From positions 1-53,510 of the forward strand of contig NZ_JACSKH010000005.1 in assembly GCF_018617485.1 (NCBI RefSeq): 53,510 nucleotides of DNA. The letters are read 5' to 3'. The stretch comes from Exiguobacterium sp. s124. GTDB taxonomy: Bacteria; Bacillota; Bacilli; Exiguobacteriales; Exiguobacteriaceae. The notes under the pieces are model-generated. The model ran no database searches. It had not been told where the DNA came from and saw only the letters and a program-made list of their open reading frames with translations. The translations under genes were made by a program, and so were the position numbers. The first letter of the stretch is position 1. Every line of letters starts with the position of its first letter. Positions 17,556-27,873 of the stretch are shown piece after piece.

Positions 17556-18062
17556 ATGGCAAACGAAAAAATCGTAGCTCAGAAATCGGCACTCGTCGAT
17601 GAAATCGCTGAGAAAATGCAAGCGAGCGTTGGAACAGTTGTTGTTGACTACCGTGGACTTACAGTTGAAGAAGTGACTACACTCCGTAAATCACTCCGTG
17701 ACGCTGGAATCGAGTTCAAAGTTTACAAGAACGGTCTTCTTCGCCGCGCAGCTACTCAGTCGAACTTCGAAGGTCTTGACGAAGTCTTCACTGGTCCTAC
17801 AGCAATCGCCTTCTCTAACGAAGACGTTGTTGCTCCAGCGAAGATCTTGAACGACTTCTCGAAAGAGCACAAAGCGCTCGAACTCAAAGGCGGAATCATC
17901 GAAGGCAAAGTGACTTCACTCGAAGAAATCAAAGCCCTTGCAGAACTTCCATCACGCGATGGTCTTCTCTCGATGCTTCTCAGCGTACTTCAAGCTCCAA
18001 TCCGTGGGCTCGCAGTCGCAACAAACGCAATCGCAGAACAAAAAGAAGAGCAATCAGCTTAA
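17556..18062 (+). CDS. rplJ: 50S ribosomal protein L10
   Basis: Anchors L7/L12 dimers to the ribosomal stalk and, with them, can bind its own leader mRNA. The N-terminal [31 protein letters not shown] segment is typical, and the C-terminal helix that carries L12 dimers follows. ATG 17556 has AGGAGGTG at 17541-17548. Length 168 aa. It lies directly after the L10-type leader and before rplL. Confidence 0.97.
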   Translation: MANEKIVAQKSALVDEIAEKMQASVGTVVVDYRGLTVEEVTTLRKSLRDAGIEFKVYKNGLLRRAATQSNFEGLDEVFTGPTAIAFSNEDVVAPAKILNDFSKEHKALELKGGIIEGKVTSLEEIKALAELPSRDGLLSMLLSVLQAPIRGLAVATNAIAEQKEEQSA

Positions 18063-18122
18063 TTTTTATCGCGTAGCGTAACTCAAAAAACTTTTTCACA
18101 ACATCAAAGGAGGAAAACCATA

Positions 18123-18491
18123 ATGGCTTTCAACAAAGAGCAATTCATCGAAGACCTCAAATCAATGACGGTTCTCGAACTTAACGAACTCGTAAAAACA
18201 ATCGAAGAAGAATTCGGCGTATCAGCAGCAGCTCCAGTAGCAGTTGCAGGTGCTGGCGCAGGCGCAGCAGCTGAAGAGAAAACTGAATTCGACGTAGTAC
18301 TCACAAACGCTGGCGCTGGTAAAATCAACGTCATCAAAGCTGTTCGTGAAATCACAGGTCTCGGCCTTAAAGAAGCAAAAGCACTCGTTGACGGAACTCC
18401 AGCTCCAGTCAAAGAAGGCGTTTCTAAAGAAGACGCTGAGTCAATCAAAGCTAAGCTTGAAGAAGCTGGCGCATCTGTTGAAGTTAAGTAA
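18123..18491 (+). CDS. rplL: 50S ribosomal protein L7/L12
   Basis: Flexible stalk protein that recruits translational GTPases. It shows the N-terminal dimer domain (residues 1-35), an Ala/Gly/Pro-rich hinge (about 36-52) and the globular C-terminal domain with the [20 protein letters not shown] factor-binding helix region. Length 122 aa is usual. AAGGAGG lies upstream of ATG 18123. An intrinsic terminator follows 20 bases after the stop, ending the rplJL unit. Confidence 0.98.
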   Translation: MAFNKEQFIEDLKSMTVLELNELVKTIEEEFGVSAAAPVAVAGAGAGAAAEEKTEFDVVLTNAGAGKINVIKAVREITGLGLKEAKALVDGTPAPVKEGVSKEDAESIKAKLEEAGASVEVK

Positions 18492-18510
18492 TTCAACTTC
18501 ACAACCTATA

Positions 18511-18540
18511 GAAGCTCGCCACGGCGAGCTTCTTTTATTT
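18511..18540 (+). terminator. intrinsic terminator after rplL
   Basis: GAAGCTCG (18511-18518) pairs with CGAGCTTC (18525-18532) around CCACGG and is followed by a T-rich run to 18540. Confidence 0.88.
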
Positions 18541-18570
18541 CCTTGAAGAAAGGGTTAGGAGGTTCAACGC

Positions 18571-19167
18571 ATGGGAGATCATTACTACACGAACGATCCA
18601 CGTTCGGAAAGTGCCCCGGAGACATGGACGTACGAGTTGCGAGGGAAACAGTATCATTTCACTTCGGACCGCGGTGTGTTCTCGAAAGGATCGGTCGATT
18701 TTGGGTCGCGTCTTTTAATTGAGTCGTTTGAAGTGCCTGATGTCTCAGGACGTATTTTAGATGTAGGCTGTGGCTATGGTCCAATGGGGATCTCGCTTGC
18801 CGATGCCTCTGGGCGTGAAGCCTTGCTCATTGATGTAAATGAGCGTGCGCTGGCGCTCTCTGAGCAAAACGCCGCCCGTAATGGAGTGACGGTCGAAACA
18901 CGACTTTCTCACGCGTATGACGCGGTGGGGGGAGAACGGTTTGCCGCCATTGTCACCAATCCGCCGATTCGCGCGGGGAAACAAGTCGTCCATACGATCT
19001 TGCGTGAAGCACATGCGCATTTGGTCGATGGGGGAGCAATCTATGTCGTCATTCAAAAGAAACAAGGAGCACCTTCTGCTAAGAAATTACTAGAAGAGGT
19101 GTTTGGTCAAGTCGAAACAATTGCGAAAGAGAAAGGTTACTTTATTTTCCGAGCAATTCGGTCTTGA
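18571..19167 (+). CDS. ybxB: RsmC-like class I SAM-dependent methyltransferase (YbxB)
   Basis: Small 198-aa methyltransferase. SAM-binding LDVGCGYGPMGI (about residues 67-78), a following acidic LLIDVNERAL strand, and the catalytic NPPI (about 130-133), typical of N-methyltransferases acting on RNA bases or protein side chains, are visible. The family resembles 16S rRNA G1207 methyltransferase RsmC, but its substrate here is not shown by sequence. It lies between rplL and rpoB as ybxB does in B. subtilis. TTAGGAGG lies before ATG 18571. Confidence 0.9.
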   Translation: MGDHYYTNDPRSESAPETWTYELRGKQYHFTSDRGVFSKGSVDFGSRLLIESFEVPDVSGRILDVGCGYGPMGISLADASGREALLIDVNERALALSEQNAARNGVTVETRLSHAYDAVGGERFAAIVTNPPIRAGKQVVHTILREAHAHLVDGGAIYVVIQKKQGAPSAKKLLEEVFGQVETIAKEKGYFIFRAIRS

Positions 19168-19184
19168 CAAACGGTGAAGTCTTG

Positions 19185-19213
19185 TTGACTCGCCATAACG
19201 TATATGCTAACAT
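19185..19213 (+). promoter_or_regulatory. rpoB-rpoC promoter
   Basis: TTGACT (19185-19190), a 17-base spacer and TAACAT (19208-19213) with an extended TGC. A leader of roughly 140 bases follows before rpoB; it contains a weak hairpin (CGACATT/AATGTTCG, about 19287-19308) but no terminator. Confidence 0.65.
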
Positions 19214-19360
19214 TATAAAATGCCATTGGAATGGAATTCGCTTGAAACTGCCGTGTCTGCTGCTTTTTAGGGACGGAAAACGAGCGACATTCAATGACAA
19301 TGTTCGATTATTACGCCCGAAAAATTCGCTAAAGAATTGGGGGTCTGAGAGGTGAATCAG

Positions 19361-22300
19361 TTGACTGGTCAACTTGTTCAGTACGGTCGTCACCGTCAGA
19401 GAAGAAGCTTTGCCCGTATCAGTGAGGTATTAGAGCTTCCGAATTTGATTGAAATTCAAACTGCTTCTTATGAGTGGTTCTTGCGTGAAGGATTGAAGGA
19501 AATGTTTACGGACATTTCGCCGATTTCCGACTTCACAGGAAACCTCGTATTGGAGTTCATCGATTACTCGCTCAGCGAGCCGAAGTATTCGATCGATGAA
19601 TCGAAGGAGCGCGACGTTACTTATTCTGCGCCACTTCGCGTAAAAGTGCGTCTCCAAAACAAAGAGACAGGTGAGCTCAAAGAACAAGAAGTGTTCATGG
19701 GGGATTTCCCGCTCATGACAGAATCGGGAACGTTTATCATTAACGGCGCAGAACGCGTCATCGTTTCCCAGCTTGTCCGTTCACCAAGCGTGTACTATAA
19801 CGCTAAACTCGATAAAAACGGTAAACGTGGATTTGGCGCAACCGTCATCCCGAACCGTGGTGCTTGGCTCGAACTTGAGACAGACGCTAAAGATATCGTT
19901 TATGTTCGTATCGACCGTACCCGTAAAATTCCGGTAACGGTGTTGTTGCGTGCCCTCGGATTCGGTACGGACCAAGAAATTATCGACCTTCTCGGGGATG
20001 ACGAATATCTTCGTAACACCCTTGAAAAAGATAATACAGAGTCTACAGAGAAAGCGTTGATTGAGATTTATGAGCGTCTACGCCCTGGTGAACCACCAAC
20101 GGTAGAAAACGCAAAATCACTTCTCGTGTCACGTTTCTTCGACCCGAAACGCTATGACTTGGCGAACGTCGGTCGCTATAAGATGAACAAAAAACTTCAT
20201 CTTAAGAACCGCTTGTTCGGTCAAAAATTAGCGGAAACACTCGTGGACCCAGAAACAGGCGAAGTACTCGCTGAAGCTGGAACAGTCCTCGACCGCCGCA
20301 ACTTAGATCGTATCCTCCCACACTTGGAGAACGGCCTCGGTTATGTCGATGCGGAACCAACTGGTGGTGTCGCTGAAGGTGAACCGTTCGGTCTTCAATC
20401 AATCAAAGTCATCTCACCAGATGACCCAGATGGAGAGCGTATCTTGAACATCATCGGAAATGGCAATATCGACCGCAGTATCAAGCATATTACGCCGGCT
20501 GATATTATCGCTTCAATCAACTACTTCTTCAACTTACTTCACGAAGTCGGAACAACAGATGACATCGACCACTTAGGAAACCGTCGTCTTCGTTCAGTCG
20601 GGGAACTTCTCCAAAACCAATTCCGGATCGGGCTTTCTCGTATGGAACGTGTCGTAAAAGAACGTATGTCGATTCAAGATCAAAACGCGATCACACCGCA
20701 AGCGCTTATTAACATTCGCCCGGTTATCGCATCACTTAAAGAGTTCTTCGGTAGCTCGCAATTGTCACAGTTCATGGACCAGACGAACCCGCTTGCTGAG
20801 TTGACGCACAAACGTCGTCTCTCTGCACTTGGACCGGGTGGTTTGACACGTGAACGTGCTGGTTTCGAAGTTCGAGACGTTCACTATTCGCACTACGGTC
20901 GGATGTGTCCAATCGAAACACCAGAGGGACCGAACATCGGACTCATCAACTCACTCTCGTCTTATGCGAAAGTGAACGAGTACGGTTTCATCGAAGCACC
21001 GTATCGTCGTGTTGACCCGGAAACAGGTCTTGTTACTGGCGATATCCAATATATGACGGCTGATGAGGAAGACCTCTACGTCGTCGCACAGGCGAACATG
21101 CCGCTCACAGAAGACGGTCACTTTGCAGACGAACAAGTTCTTTGCCGTTTCCGCGGACAAAACTTGTCAGTTGAGCCAAGCCGAGTCGATTACATGGACG
21201 TCTCGCCGAAACAGGTTGTTTCTGCCGCGACAGCATGTATTCCGTTCCTTGAGAACGATGACTCGAACCGTGCCCTCATGGGAGCGAACATGCAACGTCA
21301 AGCAGTACCACTTCTCCAACCAGATTCACCGATCGTCGGTACTGGAATGGAGTACGTGTCTGCGAAAGACTCTGGGGCAGCGATCGTTGCGAAATACCCA
21401 GGTGTCGTTGAACGCGTCACAGCGCGTGAAATCTTGATCCGTCGCACGTCTGACGTCAACGGTTCTGAGGTTTCAGGTGATTTAGACCGTTACAAACTTC
21501 AAAAATATGTCCGTTCAAACCAAGGGACATGCTACAACCAGAAACCAATCATCGCAGCTGGCGACCGTGTCGAAAAAGGAGAAATCCTCGCAGACGGTCC
21601 GTCGATGGATATGGGTGAGCTCGCGCTCGGCCGTAACGTCGTCGTTGCCTTCATGACATGGGATGGTTACAACTATGAGGATGCGATCATCATGAGTGAG
21701 CGTCTCGTGAAAGATGACGTGTACACATCGATTCATATCGAAGAGTACGAGTCAGAGTCACGTGACACGAAACTCGGGCCAGAGGAAATCACGCGTGATA
21801 TTCCAAACGTCGGAGATGACGCGCTTCGTAACTTGGACGATCGTGGAATTATCCGCATCGGAGCTGAAGTTAAAGATGGCGATATCCTCGTCGGTAAAGT
21901 AACGCCTAAGGGAGTTACAGAATTGACGGCGGAAGAGCGTCTCTTGCACGCAATCTTCGGTGAGAAGGCACGTGAAGTACGTGATACGTCACTTCGTGTA
22001 CCAAACGGTGGAGACGGAATCATCTTGGATGTCAAAGTGTTCGACCGTGAAAACGGCGACGAATTGTCTCCAGGCGTCAACCAAATGGTACGTGTCTATA
22101 TCGTTCAAAAACGTAAGATTCACGAAGGGGATAAGATGGCGGGACGTCACGGTAACAAAGGTGTTATCTCGCGGATCCTCCCTGAAGAAGATATGCCATA
22201 CATGCCAGACGGTACACCGGTTGACATCATGCTCAACCCGCTTGGGGTACCATCTCGTATGAACATCGGTCAGGTGCTTGAACTTCACTTAGGAATGGCA

Positions 22301-22909
22301 GCGAAGAAGCTCGGCATCAAAGTGGCAACACCTGTATTCGATGGAGCGCGTGAGGAAGACGTATGGGCAACGATTGAAGAGGCTGGTATGGATAAAGATG
22401 CGAAGACGCGTCTCTATGACGGTCGTACGGGTGAACCGTTCGATAACCGTGTCTCTGTCGGTGTCATGTATATGATCAAACTCGCGCACATGGTTGATGA
22501 CAAACTTCACGCTCGTTCGACTGGACCATACTCACTCGTTACGCAACAACCGCTCGGTGGTAAAGCACAGTTCGGTGGTCAGCGCTTCGGGGAGATGGAA
22601 GTTTGGGCTCTTGAAGCGTACGGCGCAGCCTACACGCTCCAAGAAATCTTGACAATCAAGTCGGATGACACGGTTGGTCGTGTGAAAGCATACGAGGCCA
22701 TCGTGAAAGGCGAGAGCGTTCCGAAAGCGGGCGTTCCTGAATCATTCCGCGTCTTGATCAAAGAGCTTCAAGCGCTCGGTATGGAAGTCAAGATGATGTC
22801 AGCGGATGATGAAGAAGTCGAAATGAAAGATGAAGATGACGACAACATCCCGAACGCAACATCGGCGTTAGAACAAGTCGTTCAACCGACTGTTACGGAA
22901 GAGGAATAA
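19361..22909 (+). CDS. rpoB: RNA polymerase beta subunit
   Basis: Catalytic beta subunit of RNA polymerase. The rifampicin-binding cluster reads [16 protein letters not shown] and [14 protein letters not shown], the wild-type pattern. [15 protein letters not shown] and the C-terminal [24 protein letters not shown] segments are conserved. TTG 19361 is chosen because GAGAGGTG (19347-19354) is 6 bases upstream and the protein then begins [16 protein letters not shown], as in B. subtilis; GTG 19352 overlaps the Shine-Dalgarno. Length 1182 aa, ending in an acidic tail. Confidence 0.98.
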   Translation: MTGQLVQYGRHRQRRSFARISEVLELPNLIEIQTASYEWFLREGLKEMFTDISPISDFTGNLVLEFIDYSLSEPKYSIDESKERDVTYSAPLRVKVRLQNKETGELKEQEVFMGDFPLMTESGTFIINGAERVIVSQLVRSPSVYYNAKLDKNGKRGFGATVIPNRGAWLELETDAKDIVYVRIDRTRKIPVTVLLRALGFGTDQEIIDLLGDDEYLRNTLEKDNTESTEKALIEIYERLRPGEPPTVENAKSLLVSRFFDPKRYDLANVGRYKMNKKLHLKNRLFGQKLAETLVDPETGEVLAEAGTVLDRRNLDRILPHLENGLGYVDAEPTGGVAEGEPFGLQSIKVISPDDPDGERILNIIGNGNIDRSIKHITPADIIASINYFFNLLHEVGTTDDIDHLGNRRLRSVGELLQNQFRIGLSRMERVVKERMSIQDQNAITPQALINIRPVIASLKEFFGSSQLSQFMDQTNPLAELTHKRRLSALGPGGLTRERAGFEVRDVHYSHYGRMCPIETPEGPNIGLINSLSSYAKVNEYGFIEAPYRRVDPETGLVTGDIQYMTADEEDLYVVAQANMPLTEDGHFADEQVLCRFRGQNLSVEPSRVDYMDVSPKQVVSAATACIPFLENDDSNRALMGANMQRQAVPLLQPDSPIVGTGMEYVSAKDSGAAIVAKYPGVVERVTAREILIRRTSDVNGSEVSGDLDRYKLQKYVRSNQGTCYNQKPIIAAGDRVEKGEILADGPSMDMGELALGRNVVVAFMTWDGYNYEDAIIMSERLVKDDVYTSIHIEEYESESRDTKLGPEEITRDIPNVGDDALRNLDDRGIIRIGAEVKDGDILVGKVTPKGVTELTAEERLLHAIFGEKAREVRDTSLRVPNGGDGIILDVKVFDRENGDELSPGVNQMVRVYIVQKRKIHEGDKMAGRHGNKGVISRILPEEDMPYMPDGTPVDIMLNPLGVPSRMNIGQVLELHLGMAAKKLGIKVATPVFDGAREEDVWATIEEAGMDKDAKTRLYDGRTGEPFDNRVSVGVMYMIKLAHMVDDKLHARSTGPYSLVTQQPLGGKAQFGGQRFGEMEVWALEAYGAAYTLQEILTIKSDDTVGRVKAYEAIVKGESVPKAGVPESFRVLIKELQALGMEVKMMSADDEEVEMKDEDDDNIPNATSALEQVVQPTVTEEE

Positions 22910-22931
22910 GGCGAAAAGGGAGGTCGGCCCC

Positions 22932-25900
22932 TTGGTAGATGTTAATCGATTTGAATATATGAAAATCGGCTTGGCTTCATCAGAGAAGATCCGTTCGTGG
23001 TCTTACGGTGAAGTCAAAAAGCCGGAAACGATCAACTATCGTACACTTAAACCAGAGAAGGACGGATTGTTCTGTGAACGAATCTTCGGTCCTACGAAAG
23101 ACTGGGAATGTTACTGCGGGAAGTACAAACGAATCCGTTATAAAGGAGTCATTTGTGACCGTTGTGGCGTTGAAGTGACGAAAGCGAAAGTGCGTCGCGA
23201 GCGAATGGGCCATATCGAGCTCGCGGCACCAGTTTCGCACATCTGGTACTTCAAAGGGATTCCAAGCCGCATGGGGCTTGTTCTCGATATGTCACCACGT
23301 GCACTTGAAGAAGTGATTTACTTCGCTTCTTACGTGGTTACAGAGCCAGGTGATACACCGCTTGAGAAGAAACAACTTCTCTCGGAAAAAGAGTTCCGTC
23401 TCTATCGTGAAAAATACGGTAGCGACTTCAAAGCAGACATGGGTGCTGAAGCAATCCGCACACTCCTTCAAGACGTCAATCTTGAAAAAGAAGTAGGCGA
23501 GCTTCGTGAAGAGTTGAAAACTGTCCAAGGCCAACGTCGTACACGTGCGATCAAGCGTTTGGAAGTTCTCGATGCGTTCTTCACATCAGGGAACAATCCA
23601 GACTGGATGATCCTTGAAGTACTTCCTGTCATCCCACCAGAGCTTCGCCCAATGGTACAGCTCGATGGTGGACGCTTTGCGACATCTGACTTGAACGACT
23701 TGTATCGTCGAGTCATCAACCGTAACAACCGTCTCAAACGTTTGCTCGATCTCGGCGCGCCGAACATCATCGTGCAAAACGAGAAGCGTATGCTTCAAGA
23801 AGCGGTTGACGCCCTCATCGACAACGGTCGTCGTGGTCGTCCGGTAACAGGTCCTGGTAACCGTCCGCTCAAATCACTTTCACACATGTTGAAAGGGAAA
23901 CAAGGTCGTTTCCGTCAAAACCTTCTTGGTAAACGGGTCGACTACTCAGGACGTTCGGTTATCGTCGTAGGACCGAACTTGAAGATGTATCAGTGTGGTC
24001 TTCCAAAAGAGATGGCACTTGAGCTCTTCAAACCGTTCGTGATGAAAGAGCTTGTCGGTCGTGGCATCGCTTCAAACATCAAGAACGCAAAACGCAAAAT
24101 CGAGAAGATGCAACCTGAAATCTGGGGCGTCCTTGAAGAAGTCATCCGTGAGCACCCAGTTCTCTTGAACCGTGCCCCGACACTTCACCGCCTTGGTATT
24201 CAAGCATTCGAACCGATTCTTGTTGAAGGTCGTGCGATTCGCCTTCACCCACTCGTATGTACGGCTTATAACGCCGACTTCGATGGTGACCAAATGGCCG
24301 TCCACGTTCCGCTTTCTGCAGAAGCACAAGCGGAAGCACGTCTTCTCATGCTCGCTGCACAGAACATCTTGAACCCGAAAGACGGTAAACCAGTTGTTAC
24401 ACCATCGCAGGATATGGTCCTCGGTAACTACTACATCTCACTTGAACGTGAAGATGCTGTCGGTCAAGGGAAAGTGTTCTCGAACGTCAACGAAGCGTTG
24501 ATCGCTTACCAAAACGGATATGTCCACTTGCACTCGCGTGTGGCGCTTCCGGCACGTACGCTCAACAACCCGACGTTCACAGACGAACAGAACGAGAAAT
24601 TGCTCATTACGACTGTTGGTAAGATGATTTTCAACGAAATCTTGCCGAACACGTTCCCATACTTGAACGAGCCAACGATGGAAAACTTGCAGGAAGCAAC
24701 TCCTGATAAGTACTTCATCGACAAAGGGGCGAACGTTGCGGAAGAAATCGCATCACGTCCAATCATCGACCCGTTCAAAAAAGGATTCCTTGGAAAAGTC
24801 ATCGCGGAAGTGTTCCAGAAGTTTGAAACGACTGAAACAAGCCGCATGCTTGACCGCATGAAAGATCTCGGTTTCAAACACTCGACGAAAGCCGGTGTGA
24901 CGGTTGGGATTGCCGACATCATCGTACTTCCTGATAAACAGGAAATCTTGGATGAGGCACAAAAACAAGTCGACCAAATCATGAAGTCGTTCCGTCGTGG
25001 TCTCATCACAGAAGATGAGCGTTACGAGCGCGTTGTACGTGCTTGGAACGAAGCGAAGGATGAAATTCAATCTCGATTGATGAAATCCCTCAACCGCTTG
25101 AACCCGATCTTCATGATGTCTGACTCTGGTGCCCGTGGTAACGCCTCTAACTTTACGCAGCTTGCGGGTATGCGTGGTTTGATGGCCGCTCCATCTGGTC
25201 GCATCATCGAACTTCCAATCAAATCGTCATTCCGTGAAGGTCTGACGGTTCAAGAGTACTTCATCTCGACTCACGGGGCTCGTAAAGGTCTTGCCGATAC
25301 AGCCTTGAAGACAGCCGATTCAGGTTACTTGACGCGTCGTCTCGTTGACGTTGCGCAAGATGTCATCATCCGTGAAGAAGATTGTGGAACAGACCGCGGT
25401 ATTCGCGTATCTGCACTCCGCGAAGGTACGGAAGAAATCGAAAACTTGTACGACCGCCTCGTCGGACGTACATCGTTCGAAACGGTCACACACCCTGAAA
25501 CGGGCGAAGTGTTGGTCGATAAGAACGAATTGATCACAGAAGACATCGCACGCGTCATCGTTGATGCGGGTGTCGAGCAAGTTGAAATCCGTACGGCCTT
25601 CACATGTAACACGTCACACGGCGTATGTAAGAAGTGTTACGGACGTAACTTGGCTACTGGATCAAACGTTGAAGTCGGGGAAGCCGTCGGTATCATCGCC
25701 GCACAATCAATCGGTGAGCCAGGAACGCAGCTTACAATGCGTACCTTCCACACAGGTGGGGTTGCCGGAGACGATATCACACAAGGTCTTCCACGTATCC
25801 AAGAGGTATTCGAAGCCCGTAACCCGAAAGGTCAAGCGGTCATCTCGGAAATCTCTGGTACGGTCATCGACTTCACGGAATCGCGTGACAAGCGTGAACT

Positions 25901-26531
25901 CACGGTCGAAGGATTCAGTGAAACACGTTCTTACACGATTCCATTCGGAGCGCGTCTCCGTGTTCAAATCGGCGATACAGTAGAAGCCGGTGAAGTCTTC
26001 ACGGAAGGTTCGATCGATCCGAAAGAATTGCTCGCCGTCCGTGGTGTATCTGGTGTTCAGAACTATCTTCTCCAAGAAGTTCAAAAAGTATACCGGATGC
26101 AAGGGGTAGAAATTGGTGATAAGCACGTTGAGGTCATGGTTCGCCAAATGCTTCGTCGTGTCAAAGTCATCGAGTCTGGTGACACACCACTTCTCCCAGG
26201 TTCACTTGTCGACATCAGCGTCTTCAAAGAAGCGTGTAAAGATGCGATTCGTGACGGTAAACACCCAGCGACTGCAAAACCAGTCCTTCTCGGGATCACG
26301 AAAGCATCGCTTGAGACAGATTCGTTCCTCTCAGCAGCTTCGTTCCAAGAAACGACTCGTGTCTTGACGGATGCGGCAATCAAAGGGAAACGCGACTATC
26401 TCCTCGGACTCAAAGAGAACGTCATCATCGGTAAACTTGTTCCAGCTGGTACTGGAATGGCGGTCTACCGTGATGTTGAACTTAAAGAAGATGAGGCGCC
26501 AGTTGCACTCGAAGATACAACGGTCGAGTAA
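22932..26531 (+). CDS. rpoC: RNA polymerase beta' subunit
   Basis: Largest subunit, carrying the active-site [15 protein letters not shown] motif (about residues 447-461) that holds the catalytic magnesium. The N-terminal zinc region ([20 protein letters not shown]), the bridge helix and trigger loop region ([16 protein letters not shown]) and the second zinc site ([13 protein letters not shown]) are present. TTG 22932 follows GGGAGGTC and gives [16 protein letters not shown]. Length 1199 aa. It is 22 bases after rpoB. Confidence 0.98.
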   Translation: MVDVNRFEYMKIGLASSEKIRSWSYGEVKKPETINYRTLKPEKDGLFCERIFGPTKDWECYCGKYKRIRYKGVICDRCGVEVTKAKVRRERMGHIELAAPVSHIWYFKGIPSRMGLVLDMSPRALEEVIYFASYVVTEPGDTPLEKKQLLSEKEFRLYREKYGSDFKADMGAEAIRTLLQDVNLEKEVGELREELKTVQGQRRTRAIKRLEVLDAFFTSGNNPDWMILEVLPVIPPELRPMVQLDGGRFATSDLNDLYRRVINRNNRLKRLLDLGAPNIIVQNEKRMLQEAVDALIDNGRRGRPVTGPGNRPLKSLSHMLKGKQGRFRQNLLGKRVDYSGRSVIVVGPNLKMYQCGLPKEMALELFKPFVMKELVGRGIASNIKNAKRKIEKMQPEIWGVLEEVIREHPVLLNRAPTLHRLGIQAFEPILVEGRAIRLHPLVCTAYNADFDGDQMAVHVPLSAEAQAEARLLMLAAQNILNPKDGKPVVTPSQDMVLGNYYISLEREDAVGQGKVFSNVNEALIAYQNGYVHLHSRVALPARTLNNPTFTDEQNEKLLITTVGKMIFNEILPNTFPYLNEPTMENLQEATPDKYFIDKGANVAEEIASRPIIDPFKKGFLGKVIAEVFQKFETTETSRMLDRMKDLGFKHSTKAGVTVGIADIIVLPDKQEILDEAQKQVDQIMKSFRRGLITEDERYERVVRAWNEAKDEIQSRLMKSLNRLNPIFMMSDSGARGNASNFTQLAGMRGLMAAPSGRIIELPIKSSFREGLTVQEYFISTHGARKGLADTALKTADSGYLTRRLVDVAQDVIIREEDCGTDRGIRVSALREGTEEIENLYDRLVGRTSFETVTHPETGEVLVDKNELITEDIARVIVDAGVEQVEIRTAFTCNTSHGVCKKCYGRNLATGSNVEVGEAVGIIAAQSIGEPGTQLTMRTFHTGGVAGDDITQGLPRIQEVFEARNPKGQAVISEISGTVIDFTESRDKRELTVEGFSETRSYTIPFGARLRVQIGDTVEAGEVFTEGSIDPKELLAVRGVSGVQNYLLQEVQKVYRMQGVEIGDKHVEVMVRQMLRRVKVIESGDTPLLPGSLVDISVFKEACKDAIRDGKHPATAKPVLLGITKASLETDSFLSAASFQETTRVLTDAAIKGKRDYLLGLKENVIIGKLVPAGTGMAVYRDVELKEDEAPVALEDTTVE

Positions 26532-26539
26532 AATACGTC

Positions 26540-26568
26540 TTGACAGCGCAGGTTGGCGGTGCTACTAT
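26540..26568 (+). promoter_or_regulatory. str operon (rpsL) promoter
   Basis: Consensus TTGACA (26540-26545), a 17-base spacer and TACTAT (26563-26568), 9 bases after the rpoC stop. Start is expected near 26575. Confidence 0.75.
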
Positions 26569-26574
26569 GATTTA

Positions 26575-26800
26575 GTGCCGCCAATCGGTTGTTGTCGATG
26601 ACAACGATGTCCAGCAGTCGGCAAGCTACTTGGACGTCCATCCGAACTTTCTACGGGAAGGTTTGGCTGCTACAATTGCCACTTTCAAGGTATAACTCAC
26701 GTTTTTGCGAGGTCATGGAATGCCTACGCCTCGTAAAAGCGTTTCGTTATGACCTTAAATGAACCACCCGGGTCGGTGGGACTAGAAAATAGCAACATTC
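26575..26800 (+). ncRNA. long structured leader of rpsL, family not recognised
   Basis: The 290-base gap between rpoC and rpsL has no gene. From the sequence it can form: GTTGTC/GACAAC (26591-26605); a 10-bp stem 26642-26651 with 26657-26666, loop TACGG; a 14-bp stem 26699-26712 with 26729-26742; and CCACC/GGTGG (26764-26779). An alternative 8-bp stem, 26709-26716 with 26749-26756, excludes the 14-bp one. No T run follows any of them. In B. subtilis ybxF occupies this place. A regulatory leader is inferred. Confidence 0.55.
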
Positions 26801-26821
26801 AGGAAGGGAGGATCTTCAAAG

Positions 26822-27244
26822 ATGCCTACTATTAACCAGTTAGTCCGTAAAGGACGTAAATCGAAAGTCGTTAAATCTGACTCTCCAGCACTTAACAAAG
26901 GTTACAACAGTTTCATCAAGTCACAAACAAACGTGAGCTCACCACAAAAACGTGGTGTTTGTACACGTGTTGGTACAATGACTCCGAAGAAACCGAACTC
27001 GGCACTTCGTAAGTATGCTCGTGTTCGTTTGACTAACCAAATCGAAGTGACTGCGTACATTCCAGGTATTGGCCACAACCTTCAAGAGCACAGCGTTGTT
27101 CTTATCCGTGGAGGACGTGTAAAAGACTTACCAGGGGTACGTTACCACATCGTCCGTGGTGCGCTTGACACTGCAGGTGTTGATGGACGTATGCAAGGCC
27201 GTTCTAAATACGGTACGAAACGTCCGAAAGCTGCGAAGAAGTAA
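26822..27244 (+). CDS. rpsL: 30S ribosomal protein S12
   Basis: Decoding-site protein. The [11 protein letters not shown] and [14 protein letters not shown] loops carry wild-type residues at the classic streptomycin-resistance lysines. Length 140 aa, as in B. subtilis. A strong AGGAAGGGAGGA Shine-Dalgarno precedes ATG 26822. It is the first gene of rpsL-rpsG-fusA-tuf and lies downstream of a promoter and long leader. Confidence 0.98.
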   Translation: MPTINQLVRKGRKSKVVKSDSPALNKGYNSFIKSQTNVSSPQKRGVCTRVGTMTPKKPNSALRKYARVRLTNQIEVTAYIPGIGHNLQEHSVVLIRGGRVKDLPGVRYHIVRGALDTAGVDGRMQGRSKYGTKRPKAAKK

Positions 27245-27292
27245 TTCTCGCAAACTAAACTACAATTGAAATTTTGAAAGGAGGGTACTCGG

Positions 27293-27760
27293 ATGCGTAA
27301 AAACCGTGCAGAACGTCGTGACGTTATCGCAGATCCGATCTACAACTCGAAATTGGTAACTCGCCTCATTAACCGTGTCATGTTAGACGGTAAAAAAGGT
27401 ACAGCTCAAACTATCATTTACAACGCATTTGGCATCATCGCTGAACGCTCAGGCAAAGAGCCTATGGAAGTGTTCGAAGAAGCAATGAACAACATCATGC
27501 CTGTACTTGAAGTTAAAGCACGCCGTGTAGGTGGAGCTAACTACCAAGTTCCTGTTGAAGTTCGTCCAGAGCGCCGTACAACACTTGGTCTTCGTTACCT
27601 CGTGAACTACGCTCGTCTCCGCAACGAAAAAACGATGGAGCAACGTATCGCGAACGAAATCATGGATGCAGCCAACAACACTGGTGCGTCTGTTAAGAAA
27701 CGCGAAGACATGCATAAGATGGCAGAAGCAAACAAAGCGTTTGCTCACTATCGTTGGTAA
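27293..27760 (+). CDS. rpsG: 30S ribosomal protein S7
   Basis: Primary binding protein of the 16S rRNA 3' major domain, near the E site; in E. coli it represses the str operon. The [20 protein letters not shown]-terminus and the [21 protein letters not shown] beta-hairpin region are diagnostic. Length 155 aa (156 in B. subtilis). AAAGGAGGG precedes ATG 27293. It is followed by a stable hairpin before fusA. Confidence 0.98.
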   Translation: MRKNRAERRDVIADPIYNSKLVTRLINRVMLDGKKGTAQTIIYNAFGIIAERSGKEPMEVFEEAMNNIMPVLEVKARRVGGANYQVPVEVRPERRTTLGLRYLVNYARLRNEKTMEQRIANEIMDAANNTGASVKKREDMHKMAEANKAFAHYRW

Positions 27761-27773
27761 TTTAATCGTAAAG

Positions 27774-27806
27774 TCCACTCCGCCAAGCATGGCTTAACGG
27801 AGTGGC
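27774..27806 (+). promoter_or_regulatory. intercistronic hairpin between rpsG and fusA
   Basis: CCACTCCG (27775-27782) pairs perfectly with CGGAGTGG (27798-27805); inside it AAGC pairs with GCTT around ATG. Only a weak CTTTC follows, so it would be a poor terminator. It may moderate fusA-tuf expression or be an RNA-processing or protein-binding site. Confidence 0.5.
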
Positions 27807-27813
27807 TTTCGGG

Positions 27814-27840
27814 TATAATCATATCGTGTGCGTGCACACG
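27814..27840 (+). promoter_or_regulatory. TATAAT element and palindrome before fusA
   Basis: A perfect TATAAT (27814-27819) lies 54 bases before fusA, without a good -35. Five bases on is CGTGTGC-GT-GCACACG (27825-27840), a perfect inverted repeat that could be an operator or a short RNA hairpin. Promoter activity is uncertain. Confidence 0.4.
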
Positions 27841-27873
27841 AAAAATCAAACATGCGGAAGGAGAATACCCAGT

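Noticed and set aside
18104-18502. 132-aa minus-strand open frame antisense to rplL
   Set aside because: Shadow of the Ala-rich rplL codons (Ala/Ser-rich antisense) with no start signals.
19164-19169. TTGACA at the ybxB stop as the rpoB -35
   Set aside because: No -10 element at 16-18 bases; TTGACT at 19185 pairs correctly with an extended -10.
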